64,000 nucleotides of DNA from Actinomyces massiliensis 4401292 (GTDB taxonomy: Bacteria; Actinomycetota; Actinomycetes; Actinomycetales; Actinomycetaceae). This document shows positions 1-8,089 of the stretch, one piece after another. The notes beneath the pieces were generated by a model. The model made no database searches, was not told where the DNA came from, and worked only from the letters and a program-made list of their open reading frames with translations. Every line of letters begins with the position of its first letter. Within the stretch, counting starts at the first letter, position 1. The DNA is taken from NCBI RefSeq assembly GCF_000269805.1, contig NZ_JH711482.1, forward strand, positions 224,304 through 288,303, written 5' to 3'. The position numbers and the translations under genes are program-made.

Positions 1-155
1 TCTAGAAGCTCGACGAGCTCGGTAACGTCCGCGGGTGATTCGGTCAGTCGGTAGACGATGCTTGCCCTCATCGGGTGTGCGAGTGCCTTGAACAGGTGAA
101 CGACTGGGGAGTCGTTCCTCAGGAGCGCCCCAGATGGCGTCTCGGCATCTCGCAT
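1..155 (-). CDS. ArsR-family transcriptional regulator (N-terminal fragment, cut by window edge)
   Basis: Reading the minus strand from the ATG at 155 gives 51 codons open to the window edge. The protein starts MRDAETPSG and continues VVHLFKALAHPMRASIVYRL, the first helix-turn-helix helices typical of ArsR/SmtB repressors (ALAHPMR-x-I-V-x-x-L). The rest of the winged helix and any metal-binding residues lie outside the window, so the signal sensed cannot be read. A consensus-like promoter with an inverted repeat between its -35 and -10 boxes stands directly before the start codon, which suggests autoregulation. ArsR proteins usually repress metal efflux or uptake genes; no such gene is visible on this side. 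Confidence 0.75.
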   Translation of the reverse strand, partial: MRDAETPSGALLRNDSPVVHLFKALAHPMRASIVYRLTESPADVTELVELL

Positions 156-161
156 AAGACT

Positions 162-190
162 ATTTTTATATCAAAGAATCTTGATGTCAA
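162..190 (-). promoter_or_regulatory. Promoter and ArsR-type operator of the 155 (-) gene
   Basis: On the minus strand TTGACA (190-185) is followed, 16 bases later, by TAAAAA (168-163), only 7 bases before the ATG at 155. The spacer holds the inverted repeat ATCAA-N6-TTGAT (170-185), which would let a dimeric repressor block RNA polymerase. The distance from the -10 box to the start codon implies a leaderless transcript. Seen directly; binding by the ArsR protein is inference. Confidence 0.55.
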
Positions 191-339
191 GTGGGCGTGC
201 GCTTCCCGACGCCTCCGGTGCTGGGCTCCGGTAGCTGAGGCAGTGTGTGTGGTCGAGTGCTCGGATGGTCGCCTGCCAAGGGTTGAGGTGTCCGGATTCG
301 AGGGCATGAGCCTCTGGCGAGCCTACGTCAAGCTCGCCT

Positions 340-906
340 TCAGGCTCGACGGGGCCGGTGCCTGCGCCGGAAGCCGATCAGGGCAACGGTCAAAGCAATC
401 GGCCACAGCAGCATGGGGGAGTAGCACAGGGCAAAGATGATGGTCTGCGTGGTGCTCATGCCCTGGGCGGGGGTCCATCCCGGCGGCTGTTGGAGCAGCG
501 CTATTGGGAACAGGGTCGCTACGCTGAAGATGATGATGTATAGAAGTGCATTCCCCAGTGCGCCTGCCATGAGGGGCAGCTTGGGGTTAATGCCCCTGCT
601 GCCCAGGACCGGCACCCACCTCGGCACTTCTTCGCCCCATCGGCGGCACAGTCCGAGGCAGAGCAGAGCTGAGCCGATTTGGACCAGCTCCAGGACCACG
701 ACGTAAGCGATCGCCCCTGCGCTCTCGCGGTAGCGGTAGGCCTGGCCGAACCCCACATCCGCTCCTACCATCATCGCCACCCGCCAGGCCGCGGAGGGTA
801 ACGCGCTCAGAAAGGCCAGCCAGCAGGCGGCCCTTGCCCAGGGCTGGACCGGTGGCGAGGGGGAAGGGGTAATCAACGGAAATAGACTAGAAATTCTAGA
901 ACGCAT
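340..906 (-). CDS. Small four-helix membrane protein of unknown function
   Basis: A 188-residue protein that I do not recognise. After a short arginine/proline-rich N-terminus it has about four hydrophobic segments: AACWLAFLSALPSAAWRV, AIAYVVVLELVQIGSALLCL, ALGNALLYIIIFSVATLF and a last one around SPMLLWPIALTVALIGF, ending in a basic tail RRRHRPRRA. The ATG at 906 is preferred over the TTG at 912 because a good promoter (TTGCCA, 17-base spacer, TTAATT) ends 7 bases before it. The gene diverges from a TetR gene at 936, whose repressor is the obvious candidate regulator. Function could be transport, sensing or none; no motif decides it. Confidence 0.6.
   Translation of the reverse strand: MRSRISSLFPLITPSPSPPVQPWARAACWLAFLSALPSAAWRVAMMVGADVGFGQAYRYRESAGAIAYVVVLELVQIGSALLCLGLCRRWGEEVPRWVPVLGSRGINPKLPLMAGALGNALLYIIIFSVATLFPIALLQQPPGWTPAQGMSTTQTIIFALCYSPMLLWPIALTVALIGFRRRHRPRRA
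887..899. promoter_or_regulatory. Perfect palindrome ctagaaattctag, candidate TetR operator
   Basis: A 13-base perfect palindrome (ctagaa-a-ttctag) lies just inside the start of the membrane protein gene and about 37 bases upstream of the divergent TetR start. Its place between the two starts fits a TetR operator controlling both genes. Palindrome seen; protein binding is inference. Confidence 0.4.
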
Positions 907-913
907 ATTCAAA

Positions 914-942
914 AATTAACTTGTACCCTCCCCCTATGGCAA
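914..942 (-). promoter_or_regulatory. Promoter of the membrane protein gene (overlaps TetR start)
   Basis: Minus-strand TTGCCA (942-937), a 17-base spacer and TTAATT (919-914), 7 bases before the ATG at 906. The -35 box overlaps the start codon of the divergent TetR gene, so transcription in one direction should interfere with the other. Confidence 0.45.
924..929 (+). promoter_or_regulatory. -10 box TACCCT of the TetR gene, leaderless
   Basis: TACCCT ends 6 bases before the ATG at 936, and there is no purine-rich Shine-Dalgarno sequence between them, only a C/T run. This fits a leaderless mRNA. No clear -35 box is visible. Confidence 0.35.
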
Positions 943-1523
943 GACCCGCGAAGTTCAGCCTTGATGACCTGCTCGACGCTGCCGGTCGCGTCCTCCTGGA
1001 GAAGGGGCGCGATATCACCATGGCTCAGATCGCCGATGCCGCGGGCGCCCCGACCGGTTCGGTCTACCACCGCTTCGCATCTCGCGAGGAGCTCCTCATC
1101 CGCTTGTGGTTGCGATCCATCAAACGATTCCAAGTCGGCTTCATCCGTGCTGGGGAGCGGGAGGAGGCGCGGCGCGCCGTGATCGAGATGGCGCTGTGCG
1201 TGCCGCGGTTCTGCCGCAAGCATCCGGCCGATGCCAAGGCGACGACGCTCTACCGGCAGGAGGACTTGCTCGCCACCACCAGCGGCGACTTGCGCAACGA
1301 GGTCGAGTCCCTCAACGAGGACATTGATGCCGTTACCGAAAACCTGGGGGTGCGGCGCTATGGGACGATCAACGAGCGCCGTCGGGCGCTGCTGTACGTT
1401 GCGACGCGGATAAGCCCCTACGGCCTCGTGCGTCCCTTCATCGGTGCGGAGATCCCCTCCTGGATCGACGATGCCGTTGCGGCCAGCGCTGGAGCGATCG
1501 CCGACTTGGGCGATGAGTCATAG
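936..1523 (+). CDS. TetR/AcrR-family transcriptional regulator
   Basis: A 195-residue protein with the classic N-terminal TetR DNA-binding domain: residues ~5-50 read FSLDDLLDAAGRVLLEKG, then MAQIADAAGAPTGSVYHRF, the recognition helix with the characteristic G-S-x-Y-x-x-F pattern. The C-terminal two thirds is an all-helical ligand-binding domain with no family-specific motif that I recognise. The ATG at 936 is preferred to the TTG at 921, because the residues between them are poor and a -10 box sits just before 936. The gene is divergent from the four-helix membrane protein at 906, the likeliest target. The ligand is unknown. Confidence 0.85.
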   Translation: MARPAKFSLDDLLDAAGRVLLEKGRDITMAQIADAAGAPTGSVYHRFASREELLIRLWLRSIKRFQVGFIRAGEREEARRAVIEMALCVPRFCRKHPADAKATTLYRQEDLLATTSGDLRNEVESLNEDIDAVTENLGVRRYGTINERRRALLYVATRISPYGLVRPFIGAEIPSWIDDAVAASAGAIADLGDES

Positions 1524-1553
1524 CCGGAGCTGTGTGAGCGCAGTCACCAGAGG

Positions 1554-1559
1554 TAGGCT
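1554..1559 (+). promoter_or_regulatory. -10 box TAGGCT of the YciO gene, leaderless
   Basis: TAGGCT ends exactly 6 bases before the ATG at 1566; a weak -35 candidate TGTGTG lies at 1531-1536 with a 17-base spacer. The same box and spacing recur before the PaiB gene at 19276. Confidence 0.4.
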
Positions 1560-1565
1560 GAAGGC

Positions 1566-2183
1566 ATGTCACGTTATATCGAGTTGCACCCGGTCAACCC
1601 ACAGGCACGTCTGGTCGAGAAGGTGGTGGACAAGCTGCGTGAGGGCGGCTTGATCGCCTATCCCACCGACTCGGGCTACGCCCTGGCCTGTGCTCCTGGG
1701 AATAAGGAGGGGCTGGACCGCATCCGCGCTATTCGTCAGCTCGACAGCAAACACAATTTCACGTTCGTGTGTGCCAGCTTCGCCCAAGTCGGTCCGGTGG
1801 CGATCGTCGGGAACAACGCCTTCCGCCTCATCAAGCGCCTGACCCCCGGGCCGTGGACCTTCATCCTCAAGGGCACCAAGGACGTGCCCAGGATGACGCT
1901 CAATCCGAAGAAGCACACGCTGGGCGTGCGCATCCCGAACCATGCGATCACCCAGGCCCTCGTCGCCGGCTTCGACGCCCCCATCCTGTCGTCGACCCTC
2001 ATCCGCCCCGGGCAGACCGAGCCGGAGAGCTCGGGGTGGGAGGTTGAAGATGCTCTCGGGCACCTGATCGACATCGTCATCGAGGGCCCTGTGACGTCCA
2101 CTGAGTCCACCACCGTCGTCGATCTCACCGATGACGCCCCCGAGGTCGTGCGCGAGGGGGCGGGGGACATCTCTCTGCTGTGA
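1566..2183 (+). CDS. YciO/Sua5/YrdC-family protein (L-threonylcarbamoyladenylate synthase fold)
   Basis: A 205-residue single-domain YrdC-fold protein. Visible hallmarks are the dinucleotide/ATP loop LIAYPTDSGYALAC (residues ~29-42), the basic RAIRQLDSKHNFTFVC segment and LTPGPWTFILKGTKDVPR, the family signature L-T-P-G-P-x-T. These residues bind ATP, threonine and bicarbonate in TsaC/Sua5, which makes threonylcarbamoyl-AMP for the t6A37 modification of ANN-decoding tRNAs. The short length and the sequence LNPKKHTLGVRIPNH look closer to the YciO branch, whose role is less certain, and a dedicated TsaC may exist elsewhere. It is transcribed alone, convergent with the MMPL exporter. Confidence 0.85.
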   Translation: MSRYIELHPVNPQARLVEKVVDKLREGGLIAYPTDSGYALACAPGNKEGLDRIRAIRQLDSKHNFTFVCASFAQVGPVAIVGNNAFRLIKRLTPGPWTFILKGTKDVPRMTLNPKKHTLGVRIPNHAITQALVAGFDAPILSSTLIRPGQTEPESSGWEVEDALGHLIDIVIEGPVTSTESTTVVDLTDDAPEVVREGAGDISLL

Positions 2184-2189
2184 GCCGGT

Positions 2190-2234
2190 ACCGGGGCCGG
2201 TCGGGAGAACTGACAGCTCCGGATCGGCCCCGGT
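2190..2234. terminator. Bidirectional hairpin between yciO and the MMPL gene
   Basis: accggggccg (2190-2199) pairs perfectly with cggccccggt (2225-2234), and an inner gggag/ctcc stem extends the structure. It lies in the gap between two convergent genes. There is no U-tract, so this is a GC-rich actinobacterial-type terminator at best. Confidence 0.45.
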
Positions 2235-2341
2235 CAAGACCTCGGTGCCGGAGGGAGGGCCGGGCGCGCCCGTAACTCGGGCTGCTGATTCAGTCGACTC
2301 AGTGGACTCGGCGCTGAACCTACTGCTGACTCATTGCCGAC

Positions 2342-4684
2342 TCAGACTGCGGCCGAGGGCCTCGTGCTCATCCCCAGGTCCGCTGCCTCCTCCGCTTCTT
2401 CCGTGTAGCGATCGCGCATGTTCTGCAGGAAGCCCGGCGCCCACCAGTTCCAACGTCCGAGCAGGCTCATGATCGCGGGCACCAGGAGCATTCGCACCAC
2501 GGTGGCGTCCAGCGCCACCATGACCGCAAGGGCCAGGCCGATCTCCTTGACGATGAGCAAGTCGCCCGATACGAAACCGAGGAAGACGATCATCATGATG
2601 AGGGCTGCTGAGGTCACGACTCCCCCTGACCGCTGCAGCCCCCTCTCGACCGCAGTGTTGTTGTCGTCTCCGCCGTCCCAGTACTCCTTGATCCTGGCCA
2701 GGATGAAGACCTCGTAGTCCATCGCCAGGCCGAAGCCCACGCCGACCGCTGTCACGATCACATACGCCTCGACTCCGCCGATCGGGGTGAAGCCGAGCAG
2801 CCCACTGAGGTGGCCGTCTTGGAACACCCACACCAGGACGCCGAGTGACGCCGCCAATGAGATCGTGTTGATCAGCAGCGCCTTGAACGGCACGAGCACG
2901 GAGCCGGTCATGAGGAACAGGAGCACGAAGGACGCCGCCACCAGCAGCCCGACCGCCCAGGGCAGCCCATGAATAATGATCTGATGGAAGTCGTACTGGC
3001 TGGCGGCCTGGCCCGTGACCCAGGCGTCGGCAGGCGCGTCGAGAGCCAGGATCCCGGCGACGGCGTGCTCGGCGGTGACTGAGGAGGCGTCGCCTTCGAG
3101 ATCGAGGTACACCACGGTGTAGTCGCCGGCCGTCGCCAATCGGAGCACCTGAACAACACCGTCCGTTGAAGCCACCTGGTCGTTGATGTACGACGTGACC
3201 CGTTCTCCGGTCGCGGCCACAATGAGTGTGGCGTCCTCCTCCGCGGCCGTCGAATAATCGGTCTGCAGAGCCGTCAAGTACGTTCGCTGATCGGATTGGG
3301 GCGGTAGAAGCTCGGTGGTGGAGGTCAGCATGTGCAGCCCGCGCAACGGTGAGGCCAGCACCACCAGCAGTGCCACGCAGGCGACGAGGACTACCCAGGG
3401 CATTCGGTGGACCTGTCGGGCGACCCAGGAGAACATCCCGGATTCGGGGGTGATGCCGCCTGTTGGCCGCCGGCGCGCGGTCGATCTCAGGAGTCGCTGG
3501 GGAAGGGATGGGTGCAGGAGCCTTCGCCCCAGAAGCACCAGCAGAGCTGGAACCAGCGTCAGGGCCGCGGCGATGGCGATCAGAACGACGGCCATGCCCG
3601 CTACACCGATGGACCACAGGATGTTGGTTCCCATGAGCACCAGGCCCAGCAGCGCCACGGCCACTGTCAGTCCGGAGAACAGCACAGTGCGCCCGGCTGT
3701 GGCCAGCGTCGTCGTCATGCACTGGGCGATGAGCGGATCGCGCCGACCGGTGCGTCGTCGACGCAGGCGTCCGTCCCACGTGGATTCGATGTCATCGCGG
3801 TTGCGGGCGAGCTCCTCGCGGTAGCGAGAGGTCAATAACAGCCCGTAGTCGATGGACAGCCCCAGGCCGATGACCGAGATGATGATCACGACGAAGGACT
3901 GCAGATCGGTGAAGAAACTCAGCGCGTACAGCACGCCCAGGGAGCCGGCGATCGACGCCAGCGCGCCGATCAGGGGCATGCCCGCCACGAGAAAGCCTCC
4001 GAAGACCAGCACCATGACCAGCAGCGCCAGGGGCAGGGCGATGATCTCTCCCCGGATCAGGTCCTTCTCGACCTGGTCGTTGACCGTCTGCGACATGAGC
4101 GCCTTGTCGGAGACGACGCCGGTCGCATCCGGACTGATGGAGTGCAGCTCATCGGGGATCGCGCGCAGTCGCTCCTCGACCTTGTGCGTCACGGCGGCGA
4201 CTTCCTCCGCATAGGCCTTGTCGCTGGCAGAGGCGACCTTGTCACCGTTGGGGTTGACGGTCACGATCATGAGGAAGCCGTCCAGCTCTGTGGACGCCAG
4301 GGCCTGTGCCGCGGGCTCGGAGAGCATGCCGGGAACGACGAAGGGATCCAGGACATTCTGCTCGCCCACCAGGGCCCGCAGATCCGTGTGCGCTCCAGTC
4401 AGGGCGGAAGCGACCTCCTTCTGGACCCCCGTGTCCGAGATGTCGATGCCGGTGACCAGCAGGCTCACGGTTTGCGAGTCGCCGGCCAGAGTACGCAGGA
4501 TCTGCTCGCCTTGGGCGCTCTGAGTGCCCGAAGCCGACGAGTTGCCCGCCTCGAGCCGTCCGAACAGGCCGGTTCCGCCCGGACCGCCCAGCGAAAGAGC
4601 GAGAAGCGTGACAGCGAGCACCGCCCATGTACCGACGACGTACCAGGCGTCCTTGACGACGCGACGGGAGAGCCAGACGAGCAT
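2342..4684 (-). CDS. MMPL/RND-family membrane exporter
   Basis: A 780-residue RND-superfamily transporter of the actinobacterial MMPL type. Two repeated halves are visible, each with an N-terminal helix, a large extracytoplasmic domain and about five further helices. Each half carries the proton-relay Asp-Tyr pair in transmembrane helix 4: [19 protein letters not shown] (first half) and [21 protein letters not shown] (second half). Such pumps export lipids, lipid-linked compounds or drugs by proton motive force. The start at 4684 ([15 protein letters not shown]) puts the first helix at the usual place; upstream codons are low-complexity and would overlap the promoter region of rarA. The C-terminus is a short acidic cytoplasmic tail. 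Substrate unknown; no regulator or accessory protein is adjacent. Confidence 0.88.
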   Translation of the reverse strand: MLVWLSRRVVKDAWYVVGTWAVLAVTLLALSLGGPGGTGLFGRLEAGNSSASGTQSAQGEQILRTLAGDSQTVSLLVTGIDISDTGVQKEVASALTGAHTDLRALVGEQNVLDPFVVPGMLSEPAAQALASTELDGFLMIVTVNPNGDKVASASDKAYAEEVAAVTHKVEERLRAIPDELHSISPDATGVVSDKALMSQTVNDQVEKDLIRGEIIALPLALLVMVLVFGGFLVAGMPLIGALASIAGSLGVLYALSFFTDLQSFVVIIISVIGLGLSIDYGLLLTSRYREELARNRDDIESTWDGRLRRRRTGRRDPLIAQCMTTTLATAGRTVLFSGLTVAVALLGLVLMGTNILWSIGVAGMAVVLIAIAAALTLVPALLVLLGRRLLHPSLPQRLLRSTARRRPTGGITPESGMFSWVARQVHRMPWVVLVACVALLVVLASPLRGLHMLTSTTELLPPQSDQRTYLTALQTDYSTAAEEDATLIVAATGERVTSYINDQVASTDGVVQVLRLATAGDYTVVYLDLEGDASSVTAEHAVAGILALDAPADAWVTGQAASQYDFHQIIIHGLPWAVGLLVAASFVLLFLMTGSVLVPFKALLINTISLAASLGVLVWVFQDGHLSGLLGFTPIGGVEAYVIVTAVGVGFGLAMDYEVFILARIKEYWDGGDDNNTAVERGLQRSGGVVTSAALIMMIVFLGFVSGDLLIVKEIGLALAVMVALDATVVRMLLVPAIMSLLGRWNWWAPGFLQNMRDRYTEEAEEAADLGMSTRPSAAV

Positions 4685-4857
4685 GACTGCATTGTCGCAG
4701 ACCCATGCCCCCATGTTGTTGAAGGATCGCCCGCTGATCCGAGGCTCGTGTCCGGCTTCCGGCGCCGATGCGGCCCTGAACGCTCTCGATGCTGGGGATG
4801 CTGGGGATGCTGGGGGATGTTGTGAATACTGCGACGCTGCGGGCGCTGCGGAGGGTT

Positions 4858-4863
4858 TAGGGT
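4858..4863 (+). promoter_or_regulatory. -10 box TAGGGT of rarA, leaderless
   Basis: TAGGGT ends 8 bases before the rarA ATG at 4872 with no Shine-Dalgarno sequence in between. A triple 9-base repeat (4789-4815) lies just upstream, beyond the -35 region. Confidence 0.35.
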
Positions 4864-4871
4864 CTGCGGGT

Positions 4872-6275
4872 ATGGACCTGTTCGAGAGCGCCGGAACAGA
4901 CGATGCCGGACTTCCGATGGACGCCCGCGCTCCGCTGGCCGTGCGCATGCGTCCGCGCTCCTTGGATGAGGTCGTCGGTCAGGATCATCTGCTCGCACCC
5001 GGGTCGCCTCTGCGCCGCCTCGTCGACGTGCCCCAAGGTCAGGAGCGCGGCGCGGGTGTGTCGAGCATTGTCCTGTGGGGGCCTCCGGGTACGGGGAAGA
5101 CGACCTTGGCCTATCTCGTCGCCAGGGGCAGCGGGCGCCGCTTCGTCGAACTGTCGGCGGTGAGCGCAGGGGTCAAGGACATCCGCCAGGTCGTGACGGA
5201 TGCCAGGCGCAGGCTCGCCGGCGGCGAGGAGACCGTGCTCTTCGTCGATGAGGTTCACCGCTTCTCGCGCTCCCAGCAGGATGCCCTGTTGCCCAGCGTC
5301 GAGAATCGCTGGGTCACCCTCGTCGCCGCCACCACGGAGAACCCGAGTTTCACCGTGGTCTCGCCGCTCCTGTCCCGATCCCTGCTGCTCACTCTTCAGC
5401 CGCTGGGCGCCGAGGCGGTCCGCGCATTGGTGGATCGTGCAGTCATCGACGAGCGCGGACTGCGCGGCGAGGTCGTCGTCGATGATGATGCTCGTGAGCA
5501 GATCGTGCGCATGGCCGGATCGGATGCGCGCAAGTCGTTGACCATTCTCGAGGCCGCGGCCGGTGCGGTCCTGACGGAGGACGCATCGGCCCAGGAGCCG
5601 GCGTCGGTCGCAACGGATCGGGGTGACGATCGGCCCCTGCCCCGTGTCTCCCTGGAGGATGTCGAGCGCGCCGTCGATGTTGCCGCCGTGCGTTATGACC
5701 GGCAGGGGGATCAGCACTACGACGTCGTGAGCGCATTCATCAAATCCATGCGCGGTTCTGATCCCGATGCCACCCTTCACTACCTGGCGCGAATGGTGGC
5801 GGCCGGCGAGGATCCCCGCTACATCGCGCGGCGCATCACGATCCAAGCGGCCGAGGATGTGGGCCTGGCCGATCCCACCGTGCTGTCCACCGCGGTGGCC
5901 GCCCAGCAGGCGGTCGCCCTCATCGGGATGCCCGAGGCGCAACTGGTCCTGGCCGAGGCCGCCCTGGCGGTCGCCACCGCGCCGAAGTCGAATGCGGTCA
6001 CGGTCGGCATCGGCCAGGCTCTGGCGGATGTGCGCGCGGGCGAGGGCACTCATGTCCCGCTCCACCTCCGTGACGCCCACTACGCGGGTGCCGAGCGCAT
6101 GGGGCATGGCCAGGGCTACCTGTATCCGCACGACTTCCCGCACGGCGTCGTCGCTCAGCGCTACCTGCCCGATGAGCTGGCCGGACGCCGCTACTACGAG
6201 CCGACCGGCAACGGCTTCGAGAAGCAACTCGCCTCCCGGGTCGAGGCTGTGCGCCGCATCCTGGATCAGCGATGA
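4872..6275 (+). CDS. rarA: RarA/MgsA replication-associated recombination AAA+ ATPase
   Basis: A 467-residue AAA+ protein. After [17 protein letters not shown] come Walker [11 protein letters not shown] (residues ~73-82), Walker [11 protein letters not shown], sensor 1 AATTENPSF and the arginine-finger region [10 protein letters not shown]. The C-terminal part holds the tetramerisation domain signature [21 protein letters not shown] and [19 protein letters not shown], diagnostic of RarA/MgsA/WRNIP1. It acts at stalled replication forks with single-strand binding protein. The start at 4872 gives the normal family N-terminus; a longer frame upstream is low-complexity. The stop overlaps the start of the TauE/SafE gene (ATGA), so the two are co-transcribed. 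Confidence 0.95.
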   Translation: MDLFESAGTDDAGLPMDARAPLAVRMRPRSLDEVVGQDHLLAPGSPLRRLVDVPQGQERGAGVSSIVLWGPPGTGKTTLAYLVARGSGRRFVELSAVSAGVKDIRQVVTDARRRLAGGEETVLFVDEVHRFSRSQQDALLPSVENRWVTLVAATTENPSFTVVSPLLSRSLLLTLQPLGAEAVRALVDRAVIDERGLRGEVVVDDDAREQIVRMAGSDARKSLTILEAAAGAVLTEDASAQEPASVATDRGDDRPLPRVSLEDVERAVDVAAVRYDRQGDQHYDVVSAFIKSMRGSDPDATLHYLARMVAAGEDPRYIARRITIQAAEDVGLADPTVLSTAVAAQQAVALIGMPEAQLVLAEAALAVATAPKSNAVTVGIGQALADVRAGEGTHVPLHLRDAHYAGAERMGHGQGYLYPHDFPHGVVAQRYLPDELAGRRYYEPTGNGFEKQLASRVEAVRRILDQR

Positions 6276-7117
6276 GCGAGGCGGCCGCATCACCCTCCTC
6301 CAGGGGCGGCGCCATGCGCAGGACCGGTCTGGTTCTGGCCACGGGAGTGTGCGCCGGGTTCCTGTCCGGCCTGTTCGGCGTGGGCGGGGGATTGGTGATC
6401 GTTCCCGCGCTCATGAGCGTGCTCGGCATGAGCCAGCGCAGGGCTGCGGCCACCTCTCTGGCCGCCATCGTGCTGACCGCCGTCACCGGTTCGGCCTCCT
6501 ACGGCATCCGCGGCGAGGTCTCGCTCCCCGCTGCGGGTCTCCTCGTCGTGGGCGCGCTCGTCGGCGCGCAGGGCGGTGTTCTGGCGCTGCGACGCCTGCC
6601 CGAACGCGTGCTGCCCTGGATCTTCATCGGCTTCGCAGTCCTCGTGGCCGTCTCCATGCGACTGCGCGTGCCCGTTCGCGAGGCGGCGCTCACGCTTGAC
6701 GGGCCGCGCGCCATCGCGCTGATCGCCGTCGGAGCAGTCGCCGGCATCCTGTCGGGACTCGTCGGTGTGGGCGGGGGCAGTGTCATTGTGCCCGGTCTCG
6801 AGCTCGTCATCGGTGTGGGCGACCTTCTCGCCCGGGGCACTTCGCTGCTCGTCATGATCCCGACCGCGGTCACTGGAACATGGACCAATCTCAAGCACGG
6901 CATCGTGGACCTGACGTCCGGATTGCTCGTCGGAATCGGAGCGGTGATCGCCGCCCCGGTCGGAGTCGCGGTGGCCGCCCGCATCAGTCCGGCAACGGGA
7001 TCCGTCCTGTTCGACCTCTTCCTCGTGAGCGTCGTCATCAACATGCTGCGCAAGGAGCGTGCTCGTCAGCGCGCCCGAGCCGCAGCGGTGAGCACGAGCT
7101 TGAGGCCTCATGACTGA
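6272..7117 (+). CDS. TauE/SafE-family sulfite/anion permease
   Basis: A 281-residue membrane protein with two copies of the TauE/SafE repeat. Each half begins with the family motif: [19 protein letters not shown] (residues ~28-46) and [19 protein letters not shown] (~158-176), both followed by [13 protein letters not shown] / [14 protein letters not shown]. About eight hydrophobic segments are predicted by eye. The family (PF01925) exports sulfite, sulfoacetate or related organosulfur anions, but many actinobacterial members are unassigned. The start overlaps the rarA stop by four bases. The C-terminus is a basic tail ([12 protein letters not shown]). Substrate cannot be read from the sequence. 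Confidence 0.88.
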   Translation: MSEAAASPSSRGGAMRRTGLVLATGVCAGFLSGLFGVGGGLVIVPALMSVLGMSQRRAAATSLAAIVLTAVTGSASYGIRGEVSLPAAGLLVVGALVGAQGGVLALRRLPERVLPWIFIGFAVLVAVSMRLRVPVREAALTLDGPRAIALIAVGAVAGILSGLVGVGGGSVIVPGLELVIGVGDLLARGTSLLVMIPTAVTGTWTNLKHGIVDLTSGLLVGIGAVIAAPVGVAVAARISPATGSVLFDLFLVSVVINMLRKERARQRARAAAVSTSLRPHD

Positions 7118-7310
7118 GGATCAGCTCACAACCCGGGATTGTGAGATGCGGTTCGCGGCCAACGGTCGGTAGAGTTCCCGCGCTGCCGCTGTGCGCGGCT
7201 GCTGTCCTGGGGTCTCGGCCGAACACGGCTACCACAGCGAATACAGGCTGACCCCGTGCCGCGGGCGCCCGTCCGTGACATGCGATCCATTCCGACAGGA
7301 AGAAGAACTC

Positions 7311-7934
7311 ATGAGCTCCTCCCGCTCCCGCCGCCAGGTGCGTCTGTCCCGCGCTCTCGGCATTCCGCTCACCCCCAAGGCCGTGCGCTACTTCGAGAAG
7401 CGCCCCTACGGTCCGGGCGAGCACGGTCGCGCCCGTCGTCGCGCCGAATCCGACTACGCCGTCCGTCTGAAGGAGAAGCAGCGCCTGCGCGCTCAGTACG
7501 GCATCCGGGAGGCGCAGCTGCAGCGCGTCTTCAAGGAGGCCAGGCGTGAGAAGGGACTGACCGGTGAGTCCCTGGTTGAGCTGCTCGAGATGCGCCTGGA
7601 CGCCCTGGTGCTTCGCTCGGGCTTCGCCCGGACCATCGCCCAGGCTCGCCAGGTTGTGGTTCACCGTCACATCCTTGTCGACGGAAGGGTTGTCGACCGC
7701 CCCTCCTTCCGCGTCAAGCCGGGGCAGACCATCCAGGTGCGCCCGCGCTCCCAGGTGATGACGCCTTTCCAGATCGCCGCCGCCGGCACCCACCGCGACG
7801 TCCTTCCCCCCGTGCCCGATTACCTCAAGGTCGAGCTGGAGAAGCTGTCCGCCACGCTCGTGCGCCGGCCCAAGCGCGATGAGGTCCCCGTGACCTGTGA
7901 CGTCCAGATGGTCGTTGAGTACTACTCTCGCTGA
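7311..7934 (+). CDS. rpsD: 30S ribosomal protein S4
   Basis: A 207-residue S4 protein with the N-terminal R-rich region, the conserved RPYGPGEHGRARRRAESDYAVRLKEKQRLRAQYGIRE block and the S4 RNA-binding domain RLDALVLRSGFARTIAQARQVVVHRHILVDGR. It lacks the N-terminal zinc-binding cysteines, so it is the Zn-free form. It is a primary 16S rRNA binder that nucleates the 30S body. The ATG at 7311 follows GGAAGAAG at a good distance. The gene stands alone between the rarA block and alaS, outside the ribosomal-protein operons, as in other actinobacteria. The ~190-base region upstream may hold its promoter (TAGAGT near 7172) but no defined S4 autoregulatory fold was recognised. Confidence 0.96.
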   Translation: MSSSRSRRQVRLSRALGIPLTPKAVRYFEKRPYGPGEHGRARRRAESDYAVRLKEKQRLRAQYGIREAQLQRVFKEARREKGLTGESLVELLEMRLDALVLRSGFARTIAQARQVVVHRHILVDGRVVDRPSFRVKPGQTIQVRPRSQVMTPFQIAAAGTHRDVLPPVPDYLKVELEKLSATLVRRPKRDEVPVTCDVQMVVEYYSR

Positions 7935-7953
7935 TCTCCGCGTCATCAGATGT

Positions 7954-7986
7954 GATGCCCCGGACCGTTCGCCGGTTCGGGGCATC
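7954..7986 (+). terminator. Stem-loop after rpsD
   Basis: gatgccccggacc (7954-7966) pairs with ggttcggggcatc (7974-7986), a 13-bp stem with one G-U pair and a 7-base loop, 20 bases after the rpsD stop. There is no U-run, only a mildly T-rich tail. Probable rpsD terminator. Confidence 0.6.
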
Positions 7987-8089
7987 GCTGCATTTCGCGG
8001 TACTCTCACTTCGGCTCTCTCCCGCTCGGCTCTCGACGGCCCCTGGATGCAGTTGCCGCTCATACACGACACACACTGCGAGGAACTCC

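Noticed and set aside
75-440. A 121-codon plus-strand frame at the left edge
   Set aside because: It runs antisense through the ArsR fragment, its promoter and the end of the membrane protein gene; no motif.
7118-7310. An S4 autoregulatory leader before rpsD
   Set aside because: The region is GC-rich, but I could not identify a conserved pseudoknot; evidence too weak to annotate.
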